A stretch of 64,000 nucleotides of DNA from Rhodocyclales bacterium (GCA_026399435.1 JAPLQX010000039.1:1-64000), one strand, 5' to 3'. Numbered from the stretch's first letter, positions 45,724 through 56,218 are shown. Translations and numbers: made by a program. The notes: generated by a model not told the origin, from the sequence alone.

Positions 45724-46221
45724 ATGAGCCAGCCAACACAAAAAGACCGCTCGGCGTCCCTGCCTGAATCCGGCTTTGCCTTGCTGCGCGTAGACCAGGC
45801 CAGTCTGGTTGTGCCCCGCGATGACATCCGGATTCTGGAATTGACCATCGATGTCGACCGCAACGAGCCTCCGTCGCGCGGAGTCGGCTGGATAGCGTTC
45901 GGACCGCAACGCTGCCCGGTGTACTGTCCATCCCAGGAACTTGGCTGGATGGATGCTGTTGCCGAGAACCGTCCGGTTTGTGCCGTGGTTGCGTCGGAGC
46001 AGCGGATCTTTGGCCTGCTCTGCAGCGAGGCGGGGCTCATCGCAAACGACGAGATCGTTTTTCAGGAGCTTCCGCCTGCGATGGCGACGCCCGGTTCGCC
46101 GATTCGCCGCCTGGCAACCTACCAGGGGGCGCTGGCCTGCGTATCGTCCGCCGCTGATTTGCTGGCGGATATCCTTTCGGCGCAAGCAAGCGACGACCTG
46201 CTTCTCGAAGAGGCCACCTGA
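45724..46221 (+). CDS. CheW-like protein in the Pil-Chp operon
   Basis: A 165-aa protein, MSQPTQKDRSASLPESGFAL. The segment GFALLRVDQASLVVPRDDIRILEL and the end FGLLCSEAGLI look like a shortened, diverged CheW fold. It starts 2 bases after the chpA stop and overlaps the next gene by one base (TGATG). No exact family known to me; a second adaptor or a scaffold for ChpA is likely. Confidence 0.75.
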   Translation: MSQPTQKDRSASLPESGFALLRVDQASLVVPRDDIRILELTIDVDRNEPPSRGVGWIAFGPQRCPVYCPSQELGWMDAVAENRPVCAVVASEQRIFGLLCSEAGLIANDEIVFQELPPAMATPGSPIRRLATYQGALACVSSAADLLADILSAQASDDLLLEEAT

Positions 46222-46685
46222 TGGAATCGATTGCGTGGCTGTTGAATTTCGGTAATGGTCAGCTTGCGGTGGTGGGAAGGCGTGAACTGCTGCACCTGGT
46301 GCCGCAGCCAGCGTTGTTTGAAGTGCCGAGGGCACCGCGACACTGCTCACGCGTGCTGATCTGGCAGGATCGCATCGTGCCGGTATGGGACATGCTGGCG
46401 TGGCTTGCGCCGAATTCCAGGGCAGTGAATGCCAGCCTGTTGGCCGTGGTCGGCTACCAGTCCGGTCCTCGCCAGGTTCCGCGATTCGGCGCCGTATTGC
46501 TGGCAGAGCCGCCGGCGCGCGTCGTGGTGGCCGACACGCAAGCCTGCGAACTTCCCCAGGATCAGTCCGCCTGGGGCCGGATTGCAAGTTCCAGCTTTTG
46601 CCATGAAGAAAAGCCGATAGGCATACTCGATCTGCCCCTGATGTTTTCCGGGGCCTGTGCCGGAAAACCGGCGGCAAATAATTAG
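46221..46685 (+). CDS. CheW-like protein (ChpC-type) at the end of the Pil-Chp operon
   Basis: A 154-aa protein with CheW features: LVPQPALFEVPRAPRHCSRVLIWQDRIVPVWDMLAWL, FGAVLLAEPPARVVV. ATG overlaps the previous stop. In Pseudomonas, ChpC is an additional CheW-like adaptor coded after chpA; this gene is in the corresponding position, preceded by a second such protein. Last gene of the operon. Confidence 0.8.
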   Translation: MESIAWLLNFGNGQLAVVGRRELLHLVPQPALFEVPRAPRHCSRVLIWQDRIVPVWDMLAWLAPNSRAVNASLLAVVGYQSGPRQVPRFGAVLLAEPPARVVVADTQACELPQDQSAWGRIASSSFCHEEKPIGILDLPLMFSGACAGKPAANN

Positions 46686-46691
46686 TGTCAC

Positions 46692-46710
46692 GCCGCCGGT
46701 AATCGGCGGC
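46692..46710. terminator. 7-bp hairpin between convergent operons
   Basis: GCCGCCG (46692-46698) and CGGCGGC (46704-46710) with a 5-base loop begin 6 bases after the last Pil-Chp gene. The convergent kinase ends at 46830. No T-run, so it may be a weak or Rho-assisted terminator. Confidence 0.4.
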
Positions 46711-46829
46711 AGGCCCTGTCTGGGCGACTTCAACCACTGGCCAAGGCGGCCTTAGCTTTTCCTGCACCGCAACGCAATGCCGGGGCGCCGTAGCGTCAGC
46801 GCCGACTCTTGCCGGGCGGATGACTTGCC

Positions 46830-49800
46830 TCAGCTTGTCGGGTTCTGCCTGTTCTTGGCAGCGAAATCACGGTACGCCATGTCCGACTTGAGAATGTGGT
46901 CCAGCAGCCAGTGTTTCAGGTAGGCATGCACGGCACCGACATCACGGATGCCGACCGAGCCTTTGAGGCTGAAGTCGGTCATTCTCTCCACAAAGCGGTT
47001 GTGTTCCGCCTGGTGCGCGGCGATTCCCGAATAGCCGATCCTTTGCAAATGATTTTCCTCGTCCGTGAAATGCCGCTGGCAGTAATCGACCATGCCGGAC
47101 AGAATTTCCATGTAGCGTTCCGCCCCATCGGGCTTCCGCGTATCGCCGCAGGCTGCGAGTTGATTGATCCGGTTGATCAATTGCCTGTGCTGATCGTCGA
47201 GTTCCGCCACGCCGACGCTGAACTCCTCGCGCCAGGTCAGCTGATCCGTTGCGGTCGGGCTGCCCGTCGGGAAGGGGGCAGCCGGGTGAAGAACGCGCTC
47301 GACTTCCTCGCCCATGGTCGCGATTGCGCTGTCCAGCCGGGCGAACAAGGCCTCGGTCGGATCGCCATTGTGCAGAGCCAACTCCAGAGCTGAAAAGCTG
47401 CCCTGAATCTCTGTCAGGCCCAAGGAGCCGGCACGCCCCTTGAAGTCATGCGCGGTCTTTGCCGCCTCTTCCTTGTGCCCGTTTGACAGTTCGACGCGGA
47501 GTTTGTCGGGAACTGCGCCGATGCTGCGCATGAAGTCCTCGAGCCAGTGCTGGTAGCGATCCGTGCGCCCGCCGAAGCGCGCGACCCCGGCCGCTACATC
47601 GACGCCGCGCAGGCGGTGCAGGCCGTCGGCTGCGGCAGTGGGCGGCGCCGCCGCCTCCGGCGGCGCCGGCTTCTGTTCATTCAGCTTGCCGCCGAGCCAC
47701 CTCGCCAGTGTGCGATAGAAGCTGTTGTTGTCGAAGGGCTTGCTGATGTGGTCGTTCATGCCGGCAGCAGCACTGATCTGCTTTTCGTGCTCCATGGTGT
47801 ACGCAGTCATGGCGACAATCGGCAGCGATGCGTAGCGGGTCTGGGCGCGTATTGCCCGGGTTGCAGCGAGGCCATCCATGACCGGCATCTGGATGTCCAT
47901 CAGGATCAGGTCGAAGGTGCCGGCGGCGCACTCGTTGAGGATCTTCAGCGCTTCCTCGCCGTTTTCGGCCATCCGGGCGCTGATGCCGACGGCGGTCAGC
48001 AGTGCTTCGATAATTTCGCGGTTGAGCGCCTGATCCTCGACGACGAGGACGCGGGCATCCTTGTAGCCACCCATTGGCGCGTCGGACTGACTCGACTCAT
48101 CGACCGGCATGTCGCTTGCACTCCCCAGCCGTAGCCAGATCGTGACCCGAAAGATGGTGCCGCCGCCGTGGCGACTGGTGACCGCTATGTCGCCGTCCAT
48201 CATTTTCGCAAGCCTCCGGCTGATGGCAAGGCCCAGTCCGGTGCCGCCGAATCGGCGCGCCGTCGCCATGTTCGCCTGGGTGAACGGCTCGAACAGGCGC
48301 TCAAGATCGTCGGGGACGATGCCAATGCCGGTATCTTCGACTTCGATTGCCAGGCAGACACGATCGTCAGTGCGGGCATGCTGGCTGACACGGAGCTCGA
48401 CCCGGCCGGCCATGGTGAATTTGATGGCGTTGCTGACAAGATTGAGAACGATCTGCTCGATGCGCAATGGATCGCCGACCAGGATGTCGGGTACTGCCGC
48501 GTCGACCTGCTCGACCAGGGGCAGGCCTTTTTCCTCGGCGCGATGGGCCATCACCGCAAGGCCCTGTCGCACGAGGGCACGCAGACTGAAGGTCAGGTTC
48601 TCCATCTCCATGTGGCCAGCGGCAATCTTGGAAAGGTCGAGCAGGTCGTTGATGATGCGGTTCAGGTGTTTGCCCGAAGTCACGATCTTGTCCAGGTAGT
48701 TGCACTGCTTGGCATCGTGACTGATCGCGCGTGCCAATCCGGCCATGCCGATCACGGCATTGAGCGGGGTGCGCAGTTCGTGACTCATGTTGGCGAGAAA
48801 TGCGTCCTTGGCCTGGTCGCTGCACTTGGCATCTTCCAGCGCCGCCTTGAGTTCGAGCGTTCGCTGTTCGATCAGTTCTTCCAGATGCTCGTTCTGATCT
48901 TGCAACTGGCACTCGATTTGTCTGCGCTCGGTGACGTCGCGGGCCAGAACAATGAAGTGCGCTTCCTGTCCCTCATGCTCGGCCATGCGCGCCACGGACA
49001 ACTCGAACCACCGGTCGCCCTGCATTAGATGGAGGGTGTACTTCCTTCCGGCAGACCAGCCGTTTTGCGCCGCTTCCTGCATCGCGGCGTAATACGTTGG
49101 GGCGGCATCCGTCGGCAGCAAATCGGCAAACCGCATGCCCAGGGTTGCTTGCGCAGGAGCGGCGTGCAAGTCGGTGCGCGGGAAATGATAGCTGAGAATC
49201 CGCTCGTCGGCTCCAAGCTCGAACAGATAGTCGGGAATTGCGTCGAGCGTGGCCTCGAGTCGGGATTTCGTCTCATGGACTTCGGCTTCGGCGTGCTTGC
49301 GTTCGGAAATATCCTGGGTGAACCCGATCTGTCTGCTCGGAACACCTTTCTCATCAAAGACGATATAACCCCACGAGGCGATCCAATGGATTGCGCCGCT
49401 GCCCGGGTGAATGACTCGATATTCAATGGCGGGGAACAAGTCATGCTGCGCAACAGACTCGAAGAAGTGGTCGATGGTGCGTTCGCGATCGTCGGGATGC
49501 AAAAGTTGCTTCCAGCCGGAGAGGTTGCGCTTGAAGCTGCTGTCGATGCCGAACATTTCGTCAAACAGAGGATCATTGGTCCAGGTGGCGGTGGCTATGT
49601 CAACGACATAGTGCCCCAGGCGCGCGGCTTTTTGTGCGGTCCGTAACAAGGCCTGGGTTTCCCGGCTTGCTTCCTCGGCACGCTTGCGTGAGGTGATGTC
49701 AATCACGCTGAAACGCACCAGGCGATTATTGGCGGACGGCAGGTGCGCCAGGCGAAATTCACCGTGGAATCTTTCTCCCCGGGCATTGTGGATGATGCTC

Positions 49801-51107
49801 TCGAAGTAGACCGATTCTCCGGCCAGCGCTCGCTGGATGTTTTCCTGTAGACGTTCAACCGAGCTCATGGAGTCGAACTGGTCGCTCGGACAAAATCTTT
49901 CGGGGCCGGCCCGCAGCAGTTCCTCCCGGCTGCATCCATACAGCCTTTCCGCCTCGGCATTGGCCTCGACGAAACGCTTCAGGTCCGGGTCGTACACCGT
50001 GATCGCGTCGGGCGCCTGTTCCACCAGAACGCGGAAGCGGGCTTCGCTTTGCCGCAACGATCCCGTCATGGCTTTGGCCAGGCGCAGCGCGCGATCCCGC
50101 GTGGTAGCCAACGACCACGCGAGGGTGAACAGCAACACGCTGATGAGCACGCCTCCTGCCAGTACCTGGTTCGAACTGACCACGCTTTCACTCATTTCGA
50201 GTTGCGGCAGGCTGGCATAGGTGAGCGTCCAGGGTCGGCCACCAACAACGAGAGTCTCCCGGTGCGCAAATTTCGCTGCAGGGGCCGGGGACTGATCATT
50301 GCTGCTGAAGAACAGTTTGTCCGGATTGGGTTCGCTGCCGTCGTAGACGTTCAGCGAGACGGCCCGGAGACGCTGCCTGAGGACATTCTCTATCAGGGTG
50401 GGCATGCGAAATGGGCTTAGCACGTAGCCGTAGATGCCGTCGTCCGATTTTCGCTTCACCGCCAGGTACATGATGAAGGCGGTCCGCGGTTTGTCTTGCT
50501 CGTCGATTTTCAGCGTCAGCCGCGCCGTGGTCGCGGGTTCGCCGCTGTCCCGCGCTCGCTGCATGGCATCGCGCCGGTCGGCGTCCTGCCACATGTCATA
50601 GCCAAGGGCCTTGAGGTTGAGGCCGCTACCGGGTTCGGCAAAGACATTGACGACATAGCGCTCGCGGTGACCGGGCGGGCGCACGGCGAAATCGCTGATG
50701 CCGTCCCGGCGTACCTCGCTTATCAGTGCGGGGAGTTCGGCAGCGGTGACGGAACGCGCAAAAGCCACGGCCTGGGCCGCCGGATAGTCTTTTTCCAGGT
50801 TCAGCTTGCTCAAGTAGCTGCGCCATTCTTCCCGGGTGACCTTTTCGCTTGAGGAAAAAAAAGCAGCGGCGGCGCGCATGGCCAAGGTATAGCCGGCAAT
50901 GCTCCTGTTGAGGTCCCCGCGAATTTGACTGACCTCGAAATCGAACCGGAGACGCTGATAGTGCTCCAGGTCCTTCTGGTTCTTGTGCCAAGGGACGATG
51001 GTTAGTATCAGCGAACATGTCAGGGCGATCCAGGCAGGCCACAAACGCGCCTGGAACAGGCGCGAGTACCACGCTGGCGCGGCAGTTGGAGCGGCAGCGG
51101 TGCTCAT
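46830..51107 (-). CDS. Hybrid histidine kinase with CHASE sensor, PAS domains, REC, HPt and C-terminal bacteriohaemerythrin
   Basis: A 1425-aa protein. Membrane segments about 22-40 and 325-345 flank an extracytoplasmic CHASE domain (FARSVTAAELPAL, MYLAVKRKS). Then PAS/PAC units between about 365 and 740, HisKA ([15 protein letters not shown]), HATPase_c ([12 protein letters not shown]), receiver (LILMDIQMPVMDG) and HPt (KTAHDFKGRAGSLG). The last 135 residues are a haemerythrin domain with all seven di-iron ligands: His1307, His1346, Glu1350, His1365, His1369, His1404, Asp1409. This suggests binding of O2 or a related ligand directly by the kinase. It is divergent from the HTH-receiver gene across 219 bases. 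Confidence 0.93.
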   Translation of the reverse strand: MSTAAAPTAAPAWYSRLFQARLWPAWIALTCSLILTIVPWHKNQKDLEHYQRLRFDFEVSQIRGDLNRSIAGYTLAMRAAAAFFSSSEKVTREEWRSYLSKLNLEKDYPAAQAVAFARSVTAAELPALISEVRRDGISDFAVRPPGHRERYVVNVFAEPGSGLNLKALGYDMWQDADRRDAMQRARDSGEPATTARLTLKIDEQDKPRTAFIMYLAVKRKSDDGIYGYVLSPFRMPTLIENVLRQRLRAVSLNVYDGSEPNPDKLFFSSNDQSPAPAAKFAHRETLVVGGRPWTLTYASLPQLEMSESVVSSNQVLAGGVLISVLLFTLAWSLATTRDRALRLAKAMTGSLRQSEARFRVLVEQAPDAITVYDPDLKRFVEANAEAERLYGCSREELLRAGPERFCPSDQFDSMSSVERLQENIQRALAGESVYFESIIHNARGERFHGEFRLAHLPSANNRLVRFSVIDITSRKRAEEASRETQALLRTAQKAARLGHYVVDIATATWTNDPLFDEMFGIDSSFKRNLSGWKQLLHPDDRERTIDHFFESVAQHDLFPAIEYRVIHPGSGAIHWIASWGYIVFDEKGVPSRQIGFTQDISERKHAEAEVHETKSRLEATLDAIPDYLFELGADERILSYHFPRTDLHAAPAQATLGMRFADLLPTDAAPTYYAAMQEAAQNGWSAGRKYTLHLMQGDRWFELSVARMAEHEGQEAHFIVLARDVTERRQIECQLQDQNEHLEELIEQRTLELKAALEDAKCSDQAKDAFLANMSHELRTPLNAVIGMAGLARAISHDAKQCNYLDKIVTSGKHLNRIINDLLDLSKIAAGHMEMENLTFSLRALVRQGLAVMAHRAEEKGLPLVEQVDAAVPDILVGDPLRIEQIVLNLVSNAIKFTMAGRVELRVSQHARTDDRVCLAIEVEDTGIGIVPDDLERLFEPFTQANMATARRFGGTGLGLAISRRLAKMMDGDIAVTSRHGGGTIFRVTIWLRLGSASDMPVDESSQSDAPMGGYKDARVLVVEDQALNREIIEALLTAVGISARMAENGEEALKILNECAAGTFDLILMDIQMPVMDGLAATRAIRAQTRYASLPIVAMTAYTMEHEKQISAAAGMNDHISKPFDNNSFYRTLARWLGGKLNEQKPAPPEAAAPPTAAADGLHRLRGVDVAAGVARFGGRTDRYQHWLEDFMRSIGAVPDKLRVELSNGHKEEAAKTAHDFKGRAGSLGLTEIQGSFSALELALHNGDPTEALFARLDSAIATMGEEVERVLHPAAPFPTGSPTATDQLTWREEFSVGVAELDDQHRQLINRINQLAACGDTRKPDGAERYMEILSGMVDYCQRHFTDEENHLQRIGYSGIAAHQAEHNRFVERMTDFSLKGSVGIRDVGAVHAYLKHWLLDHILKSDMAYRDFAAKNRQNPTS

Positions 51108-51287
51108 CGGTCGCGCCCCGGATCAGGAAAGGCTCGGTGTCTTTTCATTCAATCTGCTCTCGGAAACTTGTCAGTCGATGCTCTTTGCCTGGATATCCGG
51201 GCGTGACATGGGGATTCGCGACCCGCTACCGAATATTTCGGAGTATCTCCCTCGCTGAAACTGATATCATCAAGTTGTTTTTGTGAC

Positions 51288-51326
51288 TATAATAGCCGTA
51301 ATTCCATATCTAATGGAAATGTTTCC
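51288..51326 (+). promoter_or_regulatory. Consensus -10 box and inverted repeats before the HTH-receiver gene
   Basis: A perfect TATAAT lies at 51288-51293; no good -35 is visible at 16-18 bases, so activation may be needed. Downstream are TTCCAT (51302-51307) with ATGGAA (51313-51318), and GGAAA-TG-TTTCC (51315-51326) directly before the GTG start. These overlapping inverted repeats are plausible operator sites for the protein itself. Confidence 0.45.
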
Positions 51327-51944
51327 GTGAATACTAAAGCTGATTTTATTTCGACGCGTGAAGCCGCCCGCCTGCTCGGTGTCGGACTGACGACCGTGCA
51401 GCAATGGGTGGAATCCGGGGCCTTACCGGCATGGAAGACGGCAGGTGGTCATCGCCGGATTCCGCTGGTTGCGGTCGACGTCATACGCCTGCAACAGCAG
51501 GCGGCTCTCGGCACGAACCTCAGGTCGACGCCCGAACCGCGGCTGAAGGTTTTGCTGGTGGAAGACGATCCCATGCAGCGGGAGATCTACGGACACCAAT
51601 TCGCCGACTGGAAACTTCCGGTTCAGTTGTTCACCGCCGAAGACGGCTTTCAGGGATTGATCATGATCGGTCGGCACAGCCCGGACCTGATCATCACCGA
51701 TCTGGCGATGCCGGGCATGGATGGCTTTGAAATGATCCGGCGCATCAAGAGCCGATCTTCGGTGTTCGACGGCTCCATCATCGTGGTGACCGCTCTCGGC
51801 GCAGAACAGATCAAGGCGTTTGGCGGGCTGCCGGAGGGAATCCAGGTTTTTTCCAAGCCGCTCTCCTTTGAATTATTGCGACAATTGGTCGAAGGCATGA
51901 CGAGCACAGCCGCGAGCCAGGACCGCATTCCCGCCCGACCCTGA
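51327..51944 (+). CDS. HTH-receiver protein: MerR/excisionase-type DNA-binding domain fused in front of a receiver
   Basis: A 205-aa protein starting at GTG 51327. Residues 6-56, FISTREAARLLGVGLTTVQQWVESGALPAWKTAGGHRRI, are a helix-turn-helix of the MerR/excisionase type. Residues 73-190 are a receiver: LLVEDDPMQREIYG, phospho-Asp125 in LIITDLAMPGMDG, Lys177 in FSKPLS. Most response regulators have the receiver first; here the order is reversed. It is divergent from the haemerythrin kinase, so it is a natural candidate for that kinase's output (inference). Confidence 0.88.
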   Translation: MNTKADFISTREAARLLGVGLTTVQQWVESGALPAWKTAGGHRRIPLVAVDVIRLQQQAALGTNLRSTPEPRLKVLLVEDDPMQREIYGHQFADWKLPVQLFTAEDGFQGLIMIGRHSPDLIITDLAMPGMDGFEMIRRIKSRSSVFDGSIIVVTALGAEQIKAFGGLPEGIQVFSKPLSFELLRQLVEGMTSTAASQDRIPARP

Positions 51945-52007
51945 AAGTCGACGCTGGCGGGACGCCGGTCAATCCTGTTGGTGGCCGTCCGCGGCACGCC
52001 GGAAATA

Positions 52008-52037
52008 AAAAGGGCGCAGATCGATCTGCGCCCTTTT
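52008..52037. terminator. Bidirectional Rho-independent terminator (perfect 30-base palindrome)
   Basis: AAAAGGGCGCAGATC (52008-52022) is mirrored by its exact complement to 52037, giving A-run/GC stem/T-run in both directions. It serves the HTH-receiver gene (plus) and the aldehyde dehydrogenase gene ending at 52071 (minus). Confidence 0.9.
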
Positions 52038-52070
52038 CCCTGTGCGTCAGCCGCGGCCGCTTATGCCCGC

Positions 52071-53510
<1,440 letters not shown>

Positions 53511-53585
53511 GGTGTTCCTTTAATGTGAAAAGCAATTGATTAGGGAGCGCCCGATGAACATCGAGCGTAGCGAGCCGATCAATAG

Positions 53586-53619
53586 CCCCGCCCTGGGGCG
53601 GGGATGGGGGTGGGGGGCG
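53586..53619. repeat. GC-rich palindromic repeat, divergent copy
   Basis: CCCCGCCC (53586-53593), two bases, GGGCGGGG (53596-53603), followed by an ATGGGGGTGGGG tail as in the elements at 8491 and 21178. It lies in the 110-base gap between the aldehyde dehydrogenase and the oxidoreductase genes. Confidence 0.6.
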
Positions 53620-53620
53620 T

Positions 53621-54610
53621 TTAATTCGCCTTTGCGGTGGGGAGGACGACGATCTTGCCCTTGACCTGACGGTTGGCGATTTTGGCAATCGCTTCTTTTG
53701 CGGCGGCGAGCGGGAAGTGCTCGCTGACCACGGGGCGGATGGCGCCGGCGGCGAACCACTCGTGGAGCTGATGCAGATTGGCGAGATGGCCGGCCGGGTC
53801 GTGCTTGGTTGAATCGCCCCAATACACGCCGACGATCGAGCGCTCCTTGAGCAGCGCGAGGTTGAGCGGAATCTTCGGGATCTCGCCGGCGGCGAAACCG
53901 ATCACCAGCAGGCGTCCGCGCCAGGCCAGTGAGCGCAGCGCCGGCTCGGTGTAGGGCCCGCCGACCGGGTCGTACACGACGTCGGCGCCCTTGCCCCCGG
54001 TGAGTTCGTTGATGCGGTCCTTGAGGTTCTCGGTGCTGTAATTCACCGTGGCGTCAGCGCCGACTTTCTTGCACAAGTCCAGCTTGTCGTCGCTCGATGC
54101 CGCGGCGATCACGCGCGCCCCCATGGCCTTGCCGATCTCGATGGCCGAGATGCCGACGCCGCCGGCGGCGCCCAGCACCACCAGGGTTTCGCCGGCTTTC
54201 AGATGGCCGCAGTCCTTGAGGCCGTGCAGCGAGGTGCAGTAGGTCAGCACCAGCGCCGCGCCGGTTTCGAAATCCATGCCGGCCGGCAGCGGCATCGCCT
54301 TGGCCGCCTCGGCGATGCATTCCTCGGCGAAGCCGCCCTGGCCGACCATGGCGATGATGCGGTCGCCCGCCTTGTAGTGCATCACCTCGGCGCCGACGGC
54401 CTCGACGATGCCGGAAATCTCCGCGCCCGGCGTGAATGGCAGCGGCGGCTTGACCTGATAGAGGCCCTGCACCATCAGCGCATCGGGAAAGTTGACCGCC
54501 GCGGCCTTGACCTTGATCAGCAGCTGTTTCGGGCCGGGCACGGGGGAGGGGATGTCCTTGACGACGAGGGTGTCGATCGGACCGTAGGCTTCGCAGACGA
54601 GAGCTTTCAT
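53621..54610 (-). CDS. NADPH:quinone oxidoreductase-type medium-chain dehydrogenase
   Basis: A 329-aa zinc-free MDR protein. It opens MKALVCEAYGPIDTLVV, has TPGAEISGIVEAVG, the cofactor motif LGAAGGVGISAIEIGKAMGARV and GADVVYDPVGG. No zinc-ligand cysteines of alcohol dehydrogenases are seen. Family members reduce quinones or enoyl compounds, including some enoyl-CoA/enoyl-thioester reductases. Third gene of the TetR-headed arm; 33 bases after the SDR gene. Confidence 0.92.
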   Translation of the reverse strand: MKALVCEAYGPIDTLVVKDIPSPVPGPKQLLIKVKAAAVNFPDALMVQGLYQVKPPLPFTPGAEISGIVEAVGAEVMHYKAGDRIIAMVGQGGFAEECIAEAAKAMPLPAGMDFETGAALVLTYCTSLHGLKDCGHLKAGETLVVLGAAGGVGISAIEIGKAMGARVIAAASSDDKLDLCKKVGADATVNYSTENLKDRINELTGGKGADVVYDPVGGPYTEPALRSLAWRGRLLVIGFAAGEIPKIPLNLALLKERSIVGVYWGDSTKHDPAGHLANLHQLHEWFAAGAIRPVVSEHFPLAAAKEAIAKIANRQVKGKIVVLPTAKAN

Positions 54611-54643
54611 TGGGGGTTCCTTCTGTTGTTTTAGTTTTGTGGT

Positions 54644-55483
54644 TCAGCCGAGCGGCGTCGGATTGCGCAGATTCATGATGTCGTCCATGCGCAGTTGGAT
54701 GGCGTTGTTGATCTTGCGGTGGGGGATCACGTAGAAGCGGTCCTCCATGACGGCGGTGAAGACCTCGTTGGCCATGTCGGTGGCGGTGAGCCGGCCCGAC
54801 TTGACCGCCTGGTCCATACGCTCGTCGTAGGCGGCGGAAAGGCCCGCGGCGGGCTTCGCCTCGCCGAAGCGATCCGGCCGGTTGCGCGCCGATTCGTGGA
54901 TCGCCGTCGGCACCCATGCCGGGCACAGCAGCGAAACGCCGATGTTGGCCTTGGCTGCGCGCAGTTCGCCGTAGAGCGTTTCGGACAGCGTCACCACGCC
55001 ATGCTTGGCGACGTTGTAGGCGGCCATGCCGGGTGTCGACAAGAGGCCGGCGACCGACGAGGTGTTGACCACGTGGCCGCCTTCGGCCTGCTTCAGCATG
55101 CGCGGCACGAAATGCTGGACGCCGTGGATCACGCTCCACAGATCGACGCCGAGCACCCATTCCCAGTCGGCGGTGGAGAGTTCCCAGGTGACGCGCGTCA
55201 GGCCGACGCCGGCGTTGTTGCACAGCAGATGCACGCCGCCGAAACGGGCGAAGGCAGCGTCGGCCAGCGCGGCAACTTGAGACTCCTGACTGACGTCGGT
55301 CCTTTGCAGCAGCAGGCGTTCGGCGGGCAGGCCCAGCGTCGCCGCCGCCGCGTCGAGGCGGGTGGCTTCGATATCGGCCAGGACGAGGTTCATGCCTTCG
55401 GCGGCAGCGCGGCGCGCCAGCTCGAGGCCGATGCCGCTGGCGGCACCGGTGATGACCGCCGTGCGGTCGCGGAATTGCTTCAT
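54644..55483 (-). CDS. Short-chain dehydrogenase/reductase
   Basis: A 279-aa classical SDR. TGAASGIG cofactor motif (about residues 12-20), LLCNNAGVG, active-site Ser in NTSSVAG and YNVAKHG (Tyr-x3-Lys). Substrate unknown. Its ATG overlaps the tetR stop by 4 bases, so tetR, SDR, quinone oxidoreductase and aldehyde dehydrogenase form one operon. Confidence 0.93.
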   Translation of the reverse strand: MKQFRDRTAVITGAASGIGLELARRAAAEGMNLVLADIEATRLDAAAATLGLPAERLLLQRTDVSQESQVAALADAAFARFGGVHLLCNNAGVGLTRVTWELSTADWEWVLGVDLWSVIHGVQHFVPRMLKQAEGGHVVNTSSVAGLLSTPGMAAYNVAKHGVVTLSETLYGELRAAKANIGVSLLCPAWVPTAIHESARNRPDRFGEAKPAAGLSAAYDERMDQAVKSGRLTATDMANEVFTAVMEDRFYVIPHRKINNAIQLRMDDIMNLRNPTPLG

Positions 55484-56178
55484 TTCGGATTCCTCCGTGG
55501 GTGGGTTGGTTTGCGCGTTGCGGTTGTACGGGTCGACACGGGCCGCAGCCCGATCATCTTGCCCAGGGTCGCGGTCAGCCGGGCGACGAGTTCATCGGGC
55601 GGCAGGCGGCCTTCGGGGCGGTACCAGGTGTACATGAAACCCACCGCGCCGCCCATGGCCATTGCAGTGACGGTGGTGTCCTCGAAAGTCAGCTTGCCCT
55701 GGCGCCGCCCTTCTTCCATCAGGGCACCGAGGTCGGCGTAGAAATCGTCGGCGAGCTTGCGCAGTTCGGCGCGGAACTCCGGGCGCAGCGAAGCGGTGAC
55801 GCGGAAGGCCAGCGCGCTGGAGCGAAAATACTTGACGCAGGCCGCCACCCAGCGCTGCAGGCCCTCGGCCAGTTTGAGGTGGGCCGGCCGCATGTCGTCG
55901 GCGGGAAACTTCATGGTGGTCAGGCAGGCGACTGAAGCGCGCCAGGCCAGGGTTTCGACGATTTGGTGCTTGTCGTGAAAATAGTAATAGACGAAGGGCT
56001 TGCTGACGCCGAGTTCGGCGCAGATCATGTCCATCGTGGTGCCGGCAAATCCGTTGCGGTAGAACAGGTCTTCGGCCACCGCCAGGATGCGCTCGCGCTT
56101 GTCGATGCAGGCCTGCGTCTCGGCGGGTCTGGCGGCAGCAGGTGCGGATGCTCGAACGGCGCTGCGGGTGGCGGGCAT
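55480..56178 (-). CDS. TetR/AcrR family transcriptional regulator
   Basis: A 232-aa regulator. The N-terminal HTH spans about residues 27-73 (RERILAVAEDLFYRNGFAGTTMDMICAELGVSKPFVYYYFHDKHQI). The C-terminal helical part is the ligand and dimer region. It begins at ATG 56178 and is divergent from the WS/DGAT gene, so it probably controls both arms through the operator-like repeats at 56219-56255. An acyl-CoA or related lipid effector is a reasonable guess. Confidence 0.92.
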   Translation of the reverse strand: MPATRSAVRASAPAAARPAETQACIDKRERILAVAEDLFYRNGFAGTTMDMICAELGVSKPFVYYYFHDKHQIVETLAWRASVACLTTMKFPADDMRPAHLKLAEGLQRWVAACVKYFRSSALAFRVTASLRPEFRAELRKLADDFYADLGALMEEGRRQGKLTFEDTTVTAMAMGGAVGFMYTWYRPEGRLPPDELVARLTATLGKMIGLRPVSTRTTATRKPTHPRRNPK

Positions 56179-56218
56179 GGGTGGCTGCGGCAGGGAGGCG
56201 GCGGAAGGAAACGAATCA

